Made by a program: the position numbers and the translations under genes. From Linum tenue (Eukaryota > Streptophyta > Magnoliopsida > Malpighiales > Linaceae), in the NCBI GenBank assembly GCA_946122785.1, contig CAMGYJ010000010.1, forward strand, positions 48,009,134 to 48,073,133: 64,000 bases of DNA, in the 5' to 3' direction. The stretch's first letter is position 1; the number at the start of each line of letters is the position of its first letter. Under the pieces are notes generated by a model. The model made no database searches and was not told where the DNA came from. It was given only the letters and a program-made list of their open reading frames with translations. Positions 10,270-22,900 of the stretch are shown piece by piece.

Positions 10270-10701
10270 ATGGCGAGGATGTTAGTCGCAGCGATGATGG
10301 TAATAACCCTGCTAGCGATTTGCACCATGTGCTGCATGGTAAGCTGCTTCGATGCTACGTTATGCGCAGGAAGTGACGAGAAAGGGAGGTGCAGCGCATA
10401 TCCTTTGCCGGCGGGTCCCTTTCAGCTGGAAGACATCTTCGATGGTTTTCGGAGCAAACAATTCGACAGAGGCAAAAGAGTCGGTTGCTACACGAGAGAC
10501 TACGTTGATGAGGATCATAACCTGTACACGGTGTACGCCTCTTTTACCTGCGACGTCACGCCCGGTATAAGGTGCCGTCTGTGTTTCAATTATGGCATCA
10601 CCCGCATGGAACAAGGGTGCCGTGGCCGAGCCGGAGGGAGCGTCTTGTTTGAGAACTACTGTTGTTTTAGGTACGAGACAGCTTACAACATCTGCACCTA
10701 G
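10270..10701 (+). CDS. Secreted cysteine-rich DUF26/Gnk2-like protein, gene 3
   Basis: 143 residues in a single exon. The signal peptide (about residues 1-27) is followed by LCAGSDEKGRC, then RVGCYTRD without the N-glycosylation sequon of most paralogues. Next come CDVTPGIRCRLC (Cys-X7-Cys-X2-Cys), GRAGGS and YCCFRYE, ending in ICT. The family-typical ten mature cysteines are present. Its closest relative is interrupted gene 6 (39150-44055), and this copy serves as the empty-site reference for the insertions there. The initiator at 10270 matches paralogues that start MAR or MAK. A predicted apoplastic DUF26 role is inferred from the family; ligand and function are unknown. Confidence 0.82.
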   Translation: MARMLVAAMMVITLLAICTMCCMVSCFDATLCAGSDEKGRCSAYPLPAGPFQLEDIFDGFRSKQFDRGKRVGCYTRDYVDEDHNLYTVYASFTCDVTPGIRCRLCFNYGITRMEQGCRGRAGGSVLFENYCCFRYETAYNICT

Positions 10702-10768
10702 CTAGCTAGGTTTGTTGGATTTGCATGGTTTCTGCTTTTGTTTACTACGTTACGTACGTACGCCGATC

Positions 10769-10819
10769 GAGTAGAGTACTCAATGTGTTCAAGGGTTGTG
10801 TACCTGCTCGATGAATAAA
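10769..10819 (+). terminator. 3' UTR box and AATAAA signal of gene 3
   Basis: The box GAGTAGAGTACTCAATGTG starts at 10769, with AATAAA at 10814-10819 in the usual CGATGAATAAAG context. Confidence 0.6.
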
Positions 10820-11570
10820 GGGGGTTTCTTTGCTCGATGAAACACCCATACCATCATTACGCTTTTGTTATGCCGAACTTTCGCTATCTTATTGGCTGCA
10901 TAACCCTTGATCATGCACTCTTACATGACCAAATCTGAGCTATTAATTTTGAGTGGAACCAGAAGGATCCAGATATAACGAGTGAGAATTAAGGATTTTT
11001 TTTTTATTTTTCCTGGTTTTCTTAATCGACTCTTACCTCTTCTGGAGTTCAAAATTTTATACAAATTAGATGGAACGAGTTTGTTGTGATCCTGCAAATG
11101 GGATTCATTTTCAACATATTGCGATCGACAAACAAAATTTCATACCATTCGTTACCACCTTCGTTTTTAACACGAATTTTGGGGGGAAAAAAATTGCACA
11201 GATGGAACGTGTTCATCGTTATTTATTCAATCTACAAATTTATGGAGAAAAAATACAGCACCAAAATGTATCACCCTGATATAGGAATGGTAACTGATGT
11301 CTGATGATCATACACACGATGATTAATGTGGTAAATTACCGTTCGTATATTCCTGATATTAAAGCCTAAGAGCCTGCAGGCCAGCTATAGTACGTATAAG
11401 TACCTGTTGTCGCCGGCTAGCAAAATGGGACATATTGGTCGCCAATCCGTTTACCCCTTCCAGTCCCGGTCATAAGAACCATATTCTTGCTTAAAGATAG
11501 CCCCGCCAGACTGGACAAAAATTGTTGTAGTACTAGTTCAGTCTTCAGTGTTTACACCACCTCAACTGTT
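10820..11570. other. Spacer between genes 3 and 4, empty-site reference
   Basis: No gene. Homologous to the spacer between genes 6 and 7 (from about 44160). Here GTTTTTAA near 11163 and the CTGATGATC region near 11300 are the unoccupied versions of the two hAT insertion sites at 44498 and 45053. Confidence 0.6.
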
Positions 11571-11758
11571 GCATCATTGGCTGAACCGCCTTCTTTGTAT
11601 TCATCTGCACGCCCCGTTCCTGAGCAGACTGATTCCTTCACTCTCTTCTCGATTATGTCTTCATCGTCGAACAAAACAATGCGAATCCAACTGCCTGGTG
11701 CGGGCCAAACTCTGTTAGCCTCTCGTGATTCTCGAGCTGCCGAAGTCGAGTATATAAG
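11571..11758 (+). promoter_or_regulatory. Promoter of DUF26 gene 4
   Basis: The cluster upstream block starts GCATCATTGGCTGAACCGCC at 11571. The TATA box TATATAAG lies at 11751-11758, 90-97 bp before the ATG. Confidence 0.6.
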
Positions 11759-11847
11759 GGCGGCGATCCATCCATCAACCATGCACCTCCACCCCAACAA
11801 AAAAGAAGAGCAAAAGTGATCAGGAGTGGGGGAGAAGTGAAGAATTC

Positions 11848-12312
11848 ATGGCGAAGAGGATGTCAACAGAAGCAGTAACCACGGTTACTACTACCCTTGT
11901 GCTAGCAATAATTTGCACCATGTTTTGTTCCCTGCCGGCGGTGAGCTGCTTCAATGATCAGCCATGCCATGGAAGTGACAGCACAGGGAGGTGCAGCCTG
12001 GATCCGCTCCCTGCGCCGTCAGATGACCGTCAACGTTCCATATTCCATGGCTTTTCGGGAAATGTATTTCAAGCCGGCAACATCACGGGTTGCTACAAGA
12101 GGGATTTTGCGTACGCAGATGGTAGTCAGGTCACAGCGGCAGCCTATTTTAGTTGCGACGACGCGCCTAGCGACAACTGCCGTGACTGTTTCGGAACAGG
12201 CTTCGCCCGCCTGGAACAAGGGTGTCAAGGCCGAGCTGGAGGAACTGTCTTGTTAGATAATTGCTGTGTGAGGTATGAGTCAGCTTATTACGACTTCTGC
12301 GCATTGGACTAG
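11848..12312 (+). CDS. Secreted cysteine-rich DUF26/Gnk2-like protein, gene 4
   Basis: 154 residues in a single exon. It has a longer signal region (MAKRM to about residue 32, with ICTMFC shared by the family), then PCHGSDSTGRC, NITGC, CDDAPSDNCRDC, GRAGG and CCVRYE. It ends YYDFCALD, where most paralogues end in ICT. Ten cysteines follow the signal peptide. Gene 7 (46102) is its duplicate, with the same length and extended C terminus. Two glycine-rich central stretches (FSGNVFQAG, YADGSQ) differ most from genes 1-3. It is presumably an apoplastic defence-type protein; there is no direct evidence for its ligand. Confidence 0.82.
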   Translation: MAKRMSTEAVTTVTTTLVLAIICTMFCSLPAVSCFNDQPCHGSDSTGRCSLDPLPAPSDDRQRSIFHGFSGNVFQAGNITGCYKRDFAYADGSQVTAAAYFSCDDAPSDNCRDCFGTGFARLEQGCQGRAGGTVLLDNCCVRYESAYYDFCALD

Positions 12313-12412
12313 TCGTTAATTAGATACGGTGATGGTGGGGCTCCAACATCGATTCTATAGACTATGGTTATGGTGATGGGAATTCAGTCGCATACGCGTA
12401 CTATACTCCCGC

Positions 12413-12475
12413 GAGTAGAGTACGCAATGTGTTGAAGGTTGTGTACGTAACCTAGCTACTTACTCGATGAATAAA
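12413..12475 (+). terminator. 3' UTR box and AATAAA signal of gene 4
   Basis: Box variant GAGTAGAGTACGCAATGTG (the palindrome is broken by T to G) at 12413, followed by AATAAA at 12470-12475. Confidence 0.55.
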
Positions 12476-13014
12476 AGGGTTTTTGTTTTTCTTCTTTTCG
12501 TTACTGTAGTATAAAATGACTGCCAAGATCCGACGGTCTCGTGTCGATACAATTTTGGAAAGTATGACGGGGAACTACTGGAGACAAGCACGGCTGCATT
12601 TTGAAGAAGGGGTTTACATTCGATGAGAGATTCTGATCGACCAACAAAATTGAACATTATCTCTTTAAAAGAACAAGTTACAACTTTACTGTTTCTTAGA
12701 GTCACATCCAAACACTGTGACTTGGTTTGCTTTTTTGCCTCTTGTTCTCCTTTCTGATTGGCCCTTCTTCTGAGTTCTGACATGCATAGGTGGCTCTCTT
12801 TTGTAATTAACCATTAACCAAGACTTTACTGAGGACTAAAAATGCAATTATGTTTTATTTCTTTATTCCTTTCCTCTCTCCTGCACTTATTCCCATCCAT
12901 TCATTTTCACCACTCCCGTAACTCCTCCCCCCTCCATCAATCTTCATCCCTCCCTCTCTCTCTCTTTCATTAATCTTATGTTTAATGATTTCTTTTTATG
13001 TACCTAAATTCATG
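12476..13014. other. Intergenic, nothing recognised
   Basis: A pyrimidine-rich stretch near 12895-12970 and one short minus-strand frame without recognisable domains. Confidence 0.4.
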
Positions 13015-13290
13015 TGTACTCAATTTAATTCGATCCGGTTTCGGTGTTGCCGAATTTTTGGTCGGCAACATATGTTACCAACTTTTGTAAATGACGAATT
13101 GGGTTGTCTGTCGCTTTTGTTAAAAACTATATTCAACCTGATTCGACCCAGTCCCGATGTTGCCAGATTTTGGTTGGGAACAAATTTTACCCGCTTTTGT
13201 TGAGTCGGGTGTACTCAATCTAATTCGATCCGGTTTCGGTGCTGCCGACTTTTTTATCGGCAACAGATTTTACCAACTTTTGTAAACTTT
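13015..13290. repeat. Degenerate tandem repeat, period about 195 bp
   Basis: TGTACTCAATTTAATTCGA at about 13015 recurs as TGTACTCAATCTAATTCGA at about 13210, each followed by TCCGGTTTCGGTG and GGCAACA. A weaker half-period copy (ATTCGACCCAGTCCCGATG) lies between them. Non-coding. Confidence 0.5.
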
Positions 13291-14078
13291 GGAGGAGTTT
13301 TTGTGCCATTAACGTTCTAATTAATTAACTTATGACAATTGAGCCCAAACTGGACAAAAATCAATAAGTATCTGACCTAATTCCACTCGGCGTGAGCGTG
13401 TTAAACCGGACATTGACAAATTTTGGGTCGACAATGAGTTTTGCATGCTTGAATCAATGGATGTTTGGCCTAATGTCGACCCGACTAAAGCGAGTTGAAC
13501 ACAGTATTGACGAAGTTTTGGTCGAGGTCGAGTTTTACGTGTGTCGGATTGGGTCGTTTTTTTTTTAATTATTAAGAGAAATAATTTCCACTAACGCCGA
13601 TCACTGTAGCACAAGACACGTTGTACTGGTCATACAGACTCAATTTTACTATTCACCTGCTTCTGATTGGTTGGCTGCTTGGCGTGGGCCCTGATGTTGT
13701 CCAAAGGAGTTGCTGGTTGCTTGCCCGCCGGTTTCCAGCTCCTTTACGACTTCCTTTTGTTGTGTTGGGTCTTCGAGTTTCGCGCCGGCCTCAAATCCAG
13801 TGTACTTTTTCCATCTGGTCTTATTGGTGATGATGACGAAGGTTTGGAAAGAGTGAAGGTCTTCGGGTCCCAAGGGTTTCTCGGGTAGTGCGATCCTTCA
13901 CAAGGAAGCTGAGTGGCCTTGGAGAGAGGGTCAGAGGCAAATAAGAACCCTCTTTTTTATTCACTGCACATCCTTTTCCTTCTCTCCCATCCCTTCTTTT
14001 CTCATCGGACTCTCATTTCTCTCTCTTAATTTGTGTGTTGCAGAGATGCTGGTCATTGGAATAAGATGTTATTGGAGA

Positions 14079-14143
14079 CTCTGGTGCTTAGGAGTCGCGG
14101 ATGCAGTGCAATTTTTGGTGGGTGTTCTCTCTCAATCTTGCTC
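14079..14143 (+). repeat. 65 bp direct repeat, unit 1
   Basis: An essentially identical copy lies at 14505-14569 (CTCTGGTGCTTAGGAGTCGC ...). Spacing is 426 bp. It suggests a local duplication inside the exon-like region. Confidence 0.65.
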
Positions 14144-14360
14144 TGGCTGGAGAATCGGCCCCGCACCATCTTCGAATCTCCGCTTCGTCGAAAATGGATC
14201 CTCACAACCGGCGGGTGATCGACGATTCCCTGGTCGCTGACAATTACCTCGCCTCCGAGATGAGAGCGAAAGCATCTCCGAATCTTCTCTTTGTCGATGA
14301 AGGACGCTCAAAATCGCGGGGTATCGACGATTCCCTGGCGTTTCGCAACTACCTCGGCTC

Positions 14361-14364
<4 letters not shown>

Positions 14365-14391
<27 letters not shown>
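14365..14391. repeat. (GA)n microsatellite
   Basis: Uninterrupted AG dinucleotides over roughly 25 bp. Confidence 0.85.
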
Positions 14392-14504
14392 TGAGGTGAG
14401 ACTGTATTGTTGTTGAGAGAGAAATGAAAGACGTATGAGTAAGGAATGGGAGAGAAAGAATGGTGTATGGTTTCTTATTTGCCTCTAGGCTCTAACCCTC
14501 TCTT

Positions 14505-14569
14505 CTCTGGTGCTTAGGAGTCGCGGATGCAGTGCAATTTTTGGTGGGTGTTCTCTCTCAATCTTGCTC
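14505..14569 (+). repeat. 65 bp direct repeat, unit 2
   Basis: Second copy of the 14079-14143 unit. Confidence 0.65.
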
Positions 14570-16940
14570 AGGACCAGACAAAGCACTAACGTTGGAGTTG
14601 TTAACCGATTCAGAGGCGGCAACAATAGCTCTTCTATGATGGTTGTGGTCTCTCTTCCCTTTGCTCTGGTGTTTCTTATCTCTTTGCCTCGGAGATGGAC
14701 TGGGTTTGGTGTGATCAATGCCCAAATTTTACAGTAATGGGAAAGTTTTGTAGAGACCCAGGTCTGCGAGGGCTCTTGAGATTGATTTGTCGGAAGATTA
14801 TTGACGCTCGCAGGTACTATCTCTTTTGTTTTTATGGTTCCTCTATCTCGATTTCTTTGTGTTGTAGCAGTTATAATCTAATCTATGCTCTCTTCGCTTT
14901 GGTCGCAGGGACACTTTCTTGCGTCAGGTGCTTTTTAGATGATTCGCTGGTAGGTTAGGGGGATTGCTTTTTACGCTTAATGCCTGTATCGTTCCTGCAC
15001 GACCTTCGTGTTTTGATCTTGGCTCTCTTTTTTTGTTATGCAGGGAGGGTTCTGGGTGGCCCGAGTTGTCGTGAGGATCCAGCTTACAGTTCTCTGCCTG
15101 CGCCATCACTGCTTTGTGGATTCGGGTTTTGGTTTAAGGTGATTGTTGTAGCTCTTTCAACTGGGTTTGTTTTCTGTTTATGATTCGTTGTTTGATTCTC
15201 CCAAAACTTTTCTCCGCTTAAAGTTCTAATCAAGTTGTTTCTCTCCCATTCTCACCTGCGAGCATCGGAATCGGAGAGGAGAGGAAATTCAAAAGATGGC
15301 TCAAGCTTTTCCAAAAAAAAAGAGAGTTGATCGGCGTGTAAGCAGCTGAACTCCTCTCCTAAAAAAACCCAATGTTGGAGCAAGATTGGAGTGAGGTCCA
15401 CGTCAGCGGTGGTAAGGTCAACTCCATATTGGAAGATGAATGGATGCACGGCGGCGCGGATTCAGTGAGGAATGCCTCAACAGGTGACTCACTCTTTTCA
15501 GTTCATTCTCCCCAGTTAGTTATCCCATTCTTCTTTTCTCTGATCAATTACTCTTACTTGCTGTTTTTGCAGAGTATATCTTTCTCATTTGATTCATGTT
15601 TTGGAGTGTGCTAAATCAAAGGCACTTTATCAAAATATGGTGAACTGCTATAAAGTTCTTGGGTGTTAGAAATTCAGAGCTTTGCTGGCTATTTTGTTGT
15701 CCTCTTGCATGATAAATGATTTATGAGCATCTCACCTAGGATTTTTTTGGGTAATTAGTTGTTTCAATATAGAAGTGGCTTAATTACTTACGAGTTCAAG
15801 GTTCACCATTTGATAAGGCACGCTCTTTAGGTTATGCAATTATAATGTTCTATTTCCTTTTCCTCCAATGTGTTCTTGGAGCATGTGAATTACTTGCTGT
15901 GGGCAGACAAGTGTTGGGAAGGAACCCTTTTGTTATGGGTGTGATTTCTTGCAATTTGTTTGCGTTTGTTTCACTTTCCTCCTTTCATTGGTAAATATTA
16001 ACTCATAAGCTTCCAACATGTCATCTGTCGATTTCGAATTATTCCATAGTTGTTTGTTATTGTTATGTAGAGGATGGAATTTTCATCAGTTCATAACAGT
16101 AGTCATAATTAGTGTTGGTGCTTAGTCTCTGGTATAAATAGCATATTTTGGGTATCCTTTCATGATTCAAGAAAATGAGTATTAGTTAAGACTCATCTGG
16201 TTGGTTTTGATCATCGTTTCCTGGTCTTTTTTGGTGAACTTCCATTAATTGTGGGTGGTCAACTAACATCATGATTTCTTTTTCTTGAACGTCTTCAGAT
16301 AAATCTCATGTGGTGCTTCCTGACGATAAAGCAAGTTCATATAGTCATATAAACTCGAAATTACTATTCAACTGTGATGGAGTTGAGGAAGAAACAAAGC
16401 AAGTTCTGGAAGGTGTCATTTATTCAAGTTAATATAGCCTATAGTTTTGCTGGTGAATGGCGACCCTTGATTGCGCAAGCTTGGTAAGAGGAGCAACTTT
16501 TTGTATGTCGATAAGAAAGAAGTATGTATGTTTTGCATATGTTAGATGGTAAGATAATCTGCTTTGGCTTCTGACAAATCTCTACTGATTTTTGTCTATG
16601 GTACACCTCTTGGAATCATAAAGTTATTGACCCTTCTCTTTCTTGCTTGCTTCTTTCTTTCTACACTTCGATTGTGGGATTTCAAGGTTTCAATCTCAGC
16701 TTTTTTTGCCTTATGTTTTAGGATATCTAATTAGTGATTCCTTTTCCTTCCTTTACACTTGCAGATCTGTAGCTGCTAGGCTGGAGTGGTTGAGTGTCTG
16801 CCATATCATTGAAATCTCCATCAGGGAAGGTGATTAGCTCTGGAACAGCTCAGCCTTTGACAAATGATCCTCCACATTTATGGCACTCCATTAACAAATC
16901 GGCTTATCTAACGCTACAAGCATTTTCTTAATCAACTTTT

Positions 16941-16996
16941 CCATTTTCTCATAATTGGGGTATTAATCATTTTCTCATAATTGGGGTATTAATCAT
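16941..16996. repeat. Two-copy tandem repeat
   Basis: CATTTTCTCATAATTGGGG followed by TATTAAT occurs twice in a row. A similar short duplication (CTTTGCTGACTTTTAG) is at about 20197 and 20219. Confidence 0.7.
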
Positions 16997-19900
16997 TTAA
17001 TCTCATAATGGAAAGTAGTGGAAGCCTTACTTGCCCATTTTCTTCCTTCTTTGTATTTCAAGTACCTGGCTGATGGCAAACATGAATCTTCTGTTTCTAG
17101 ACTTAACATGACTGTTTGAGTACTTCCAATACATATTTCAAAACTTAAGTTGTTTATCAAACTGTAGGTACGTTATATCTAATTCTTATCCCACAGTGAA
17201 AAACATAGAGGCTCCTAATGATATTATTATTATGGCTGGTGGTCGTTCTTGACATGCTTGCTCTGCAGATTTTAAGTATGTTATTCTTCTCATGAAAGCT
17301 TGCATACTTGCTCTTCTCAATGCACTCCAGAAAGGGGTACACTTATGCCTCTAAAGTGGTTGTCTACCTTTGGTGGTGGTTCTCTATAATTGGTATACTT
17401 AAAGTCTTAAACGGGTTTCCAAATTGCTTCAGTTGCTTAATATAATGTGTATATTTGGAGCCTGGATCGTGGTCCACGACAACCTGGAGTTGTCTCAATA
17501 ATATTTCAAAACAACCGAGCTGCTGTCGAATTTTTGAAACGAGTTGGATGCCATGACTTGACATGTAATCTCGCTACCACTATTAATCTGCACTTTATGT
17601 GATCTCTTCCGAGAGTCAGCCTTGGAAATCTTAGGATTCTTTATCCAGATACTTCACCCATGTAATAAACTACTTACAGGTTACGAACCATGGAGTAGGG
17701 AGATTCCACTATCCCAGTGATTCGCATTCAGTGCCTCAAACCCAAATTATCAAAAGGTAAATTAAAGCTCTTTTTTGTCATCTATTGCTAGATCATATTG
17801 AAATTTGGTGAAAACTAACGTGGCTGTGTCCTCCCATTTCCATGGTTATGCAGATGGTTTGAGGGCGCTCTGCGAATGGCAAGGCAGTGGCAGTTTCATT
17901 ACCTCATGTTAAAGGATCTTCTAAAGGGACTCAGGACTGGAGGAGTGGGATAATGCATTCTACGTATATGTTAGAAATTTTCTTTAGCTTTGGCTTTAGC
18001 ATTAAGCATATCTCATTTTCTGATACCTTTATGACCCGTCAAATATGCAAGTGTTCAACTACCCTTCTACATTGGACCCCGTCATCAGGTGAGTACAACC
18101 CAATCCTACTATATTGACCAAGCCCTAATCCTTCATGCCACCTTCAATTTTATTTGAGTAAACTGAGGTTCTGCTTCACTTTCGCACCATCTTCAATATG
18201 ATAATTAGGTTCGTCAAGTGGTGTTTCAGAACTACCTATTGGGTGCTTGATGTCTTGGTTTTTGTCATCATATATTCGGCTAAAGGACCTTTTGCCTTAT
18301 GTTCAAAACTTTTGGTTAGTGCTCTTTATCCATGTTTTGATCATGTTTAAATGTCATCATGCCTTCCTTTTAGTTACATAAAGGATATGGAAACTTTTAA
18401 TCCCTTCTGTGTATGAAGCTGCCTTATTGAGAGAGAAAAAGCAACTGCCAGTATTTACACTTTAGGTAACTAATTTGTATCCTAGGTGGTAGAATTGATG
18501 AATATATCATATGTCTTTTTGCATGGGATCCTAGACCAGAGTAACAATGAATTATTCATTAAATCAATTCTCATGTGTGTCACGATGATATGGGTTGAAA
18601 GCTTTGTTTGTTTACAGTGAATGAATTCTTCCAACACATAAATGTAAGTGGTACTGTGAGTATGTGGATGAGTATTTTTCTTGATTTTTTATAGTTTTTT
18701 TACTTCTTGCTGTATAGTGTTTTACTTATGTTAGGACTAGATAAGCTGTTCCACGCTCTGTTCTGGGTCGGGCATGCCTGCTTCCTTTTGCTAACATAAC
18801 GAGAAGATGGGAATCTCTGAGTGTTGAAATTGGCTTCCATTCATGAGGACATACATGTCAGGTGTTTAAGTCAATTGGTAACGAGTAAATTGATCAAATA
18901 GAGAATGAATCTTTCAGGTTCTGTTTAGCCTTTTCTTATAGTTCCTCTTTTGATTTGTATTAATAGCTTATCGTGTGGTGGATATGCTTAGAGTTATGTA
19001 ATTGAGAGGGGAAGAAGAGACAGTGAATCAAGCTGTGGCATGCAAGGTCGGAAGTAGAGAAGGTTGTCTGTGCAGGAACTAAATGTGACAGCAAGGAAAG
19101 GGTGGTAGTTTCACAAGCTGGTTTGCTTTTTCGATACTCCAATTAACAGTCTGCAGTTTTTTCTTCCGCGTCTATTGTTTTCTCTGCACAGTTTATATTG
19201 GTTTGTTAGAGTTGGAGATAAAAATGTGCTTGGTTGGTAGCAGATTTGTCCTCATATAAACATGTTAGTCCGTAATTCATGAATATTCATGTGACCCCAT
19301 GGAACTCTACATTTTAATGTGAATGCACGATATAAAATTGATTAGTTTTTTTCCGATTTCAAATCGCTTTCGCATTATAATTAGAGTTAGACAAACTTTA
19401 ATGGGAAGATGGTGACTACTTAACATCCCTAAATTTTTGCTTGCCTTCGGTTTATGGCCTGTATATTGAGTTCTTTTATTGTTGGTAGTTTAGCTACCAT
19501 GGGTTGTTTAGACATGTGATGCCACTGGCCTTGACGAGTAACTAAAAGAGGAGGACAACTTACAAGGCTCGGTATGTATAGTTTGCTTCGATCGATAAGG
19601 TCCGAAGGAGATCAACCATTTGCTGCTATTTACTCTTTTTTTTTTTTGTTTTTGCATGCAGTTTTCAAAGTAAAATCTAACGTTTTCACTACAGTTTAGT
19701 GTTACTTTTTTAACATTGGTTTCACTTCAAGTAAAAACAAACGTTTGGCGTTCTCAATTCGAAGTAAATAGTAATCATGTAATATTATATTTGGTTTAGG
19801 GTGTGACTTGCTAGCAAATGTTTTAGTCTGATGGACAATGATGGTCATGTATCATCGATTTAGTAGGACATCTAGATTGGAACCTCTGCATCCTTTAATA

Positions 19901-22900
19901 TTCTCATATAGATCTAATTTAGAAGTTAGAGAATGCTTTCTGCGTTGAGTTCTGCAGTAGGGCGAAACAACGACGGAGAGGTCCTGCACTCTTGTGTTTC
20001 TCTAGAGTGAGTAGGATTGGCCGGGCCTCGGGCTTGCAAGAATAGAAAGGGGATGAGGCTTGAAGGAATCTCCGACACCAGAAAGATAGTTTCTTTATGG
20101 GAATTTTGGGTTGATTTGGATAGCCATATATTTAGTTTCCTGTAGCCAGGGCAAGCCTCCACTAGCCTATTTGCTTGAGTTTGTTGTGTTGTCCTTTGCT
20201 GACTTTTAGGTGTTATTCTTTGCTGACTTTTAGTGGTTATCAAGATTCACGTGTTTGTTCTGTCTTTTTCGTTGTTCTCACTTTCAGTGAATCTGATCCC
20301 TACGACCTTAACCAAACCGTCGTATTCCCCTTTGCTTCCATGAACCTAATCGAGTACCGGAAAGGAGAACTGATCGCCTATAATGGTATGTTCACGTGTA
20401 GTGTTTGTCATATGAATTATGTCCTATTGGGTTGACTTTGATGATGTAATAGATGATACTTAGGACGGAGTGAATGATGCTGCACGTATTCGTGTCTCTT
20501 GATAGTCATTGATGAAACATTCCACATCTCCCGTGTTAATAATTCATGGTTATGCAGGCTATGAAGACGCTTTTTACAGGACATGGTGAGGTAAATGCTC
20601 TATTTTCTGTCTGAATTTGCTGCATTTTCATCTCAACAAAAAAACCCTGCTGCTTGGGATTGTCTTTTGTTTTTTGGGAAGATGTGGTAATTGTTTCTCT
20701 ATACTTAGAATCCTGAGATCGCTTGCATGCATTTGAACTAATCATGGAGAAGAACCCAGTAACCTGTAATTATGAATTTATTTTCTTTCTATTACATGTC
20801 AAGTTTGAGTTGTCTTCACATGAGCTCTCTAATGTGTGGTTGAAGAGTGCTACATAAAAGAGTTGAGCTCTCGGGGTTTGATAGGAAGGTGGATTAGAAA
20901 AACACACCATAATTCTAAAGTCTCTTAAAATCAATGAGAAGGGTAAAGTCAGCAACTAAACTGCTTCAGAATCTTGATTGGTTTTGTTTTTATTCCAACC
21001 AATGATGTCTGAATTCTGAACTGAGCCATAATTGAGGTCTCATTCAGTCATCACATATTTTAGTTCACAGAAAGTTTGTGCTGTTCCGGAGGGAATGTTA
21101 AAAGTGATTCTCATGGTGCTTTGGTTCTTCTTTGTAATGACTAGAAGTTTAATGAGATTGAATTTATCATCCTTTTCGTTTTTAGGTTATGGGGGTTCAT
21201 ACGGTGTTAAATTTGTGATCTTTTGGCCAGAACTTAACATCCATTTTGTTTGGAATTTCTCCAGGAAATGATTGAATGGGAGTAGTAAGAGCAGGGTGGA
21301 CGTGAAGATGCATGATGGTGGCCATGATGCTCATGTTGTAATGCTTCTTGGTGCAGGTGAGAGACACATTGCAGGTATCAATCATATTTATGCCTCTCAA
21401 GGAACTTTTGCCTATTGAGTTTTTTTAGCTGGTTGATCTCTAGCACCATCAGTGTGTTATTATTATTTAGCTTCATTTGTTTTGATGTTTCATTGGGTTC
21501 TTAGGCGTGTGGATATGATTCATTATAACATACTGTACATCTTAAATCAATAATAGCTTGAGTTACCACATATCTAATACTTGTGTTATGCTTTAAGAAT
21601 AAGCATTGAACTCACTAAATGTTTTTGGGATCATGTCTTGGTTAAGGAAAACTTCAGCAGGGTAGTGTCTATTTTCCTCTTCCTTGACTGGTGCGGGTTT
21701 CTTTTTGACATTTCAGTAACTTTTACAAGGATGTCTGCCAATTTCACCCTCGGCCATTGTTGTATGAAATAAGAAGTAACACATGTTTGTCTATATCTTG
21801 ATGCTAATATAGTTCCCTGTTATGAAATTGGGTTAAGTTGCGTCATTAGTTACAACCCAATTCGTTTTCTTAGTGATGAACTGATGCTTAACATTTAATC
21901 TTAGCTTTCTGTGATTGCCAGTTAATTCATTATGAATTTTAGGCTTGGGTTAACTGTCACTGGTATCTCTCTTAATTTCCATTTTTTGGAGTTTATTTAT
22001 TGAACTTATTTGGAGCATAATAACTGGGATACCATGAATCGCTTGGTTTCATCTATTTATTTCCTTTATTTTTAGTTGTGAACCGTGACGTTCTTTGGTT
22101 TTGGGAAATTGAACATACACTTTTAACAGTTTGGGTATTTTTATTGTTTTAGTATCTTTTTATTTATTGTTTTAGGTCTTTCTGGTTGTAGTTGTTCGCA
22201 GCCCAGAAATCATGTGTTTCTAGGTTCTTAAGATCAATGCCCGAACCATTTCATTGACTTTGTTTTCATTATTCATTGAATTAGACGATTCTTTACTGAT
22301 ATCACAGTTCAGGTTTTGTCACCCTCCATCTTTTTTTTATAGATATATGCATGTTCAGTGAACAGGTTATATTCAAGGATTTAAAGGTACATTCAGGGTT
22401 TTGTCGCCCTATAATTTCTTCTTCAATGTCTATTCATTGATTCCTTTTGACGAAATGGAAGATTTGTGTCTCTGTATCAGATTCGATGCACCCTTCATCT
22501 TCGGGAATCCATTTAGCAAGTCCTTCTCAATCTCGCGGCCAAATTTGGCTTGAAGTCTCTCTGTCTCATTTCCAGGTTTAAGTTGCAGCATACTCTTCTT
22601 TCTTACAGATTCGCTGCGATTATATGTTGAAGAAATCAGAGGTATTTGTTCATTCTGATTTCTGAGGAGCAACTGGTGATGCTTTTGTTTGTGGATTTGG
22701 GAAGTGTAGAGAGGATACAAAATTTTAGATATAAAATCCGGTAGCGAAGGAAAACCCAGTATACTCTGGTGAAGTAGGTGAGGATTGATTGACCTTTCCT
22801 ATGTGAATTGCATTCTGTAGTGTCGTTGAGAAATGCACATGTTATGATTTCGCTGGTGTCATTAACTGTTGTTCCCTGATTCATCTGACACTGTAAGTAT

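Noticed and set aside
13621..14394. Protein-coding gene at 13.6-14.4 kb
   Set aside because: Short overlapping frames in several phases; one ends in the GA microsatellite. No domain recognised.
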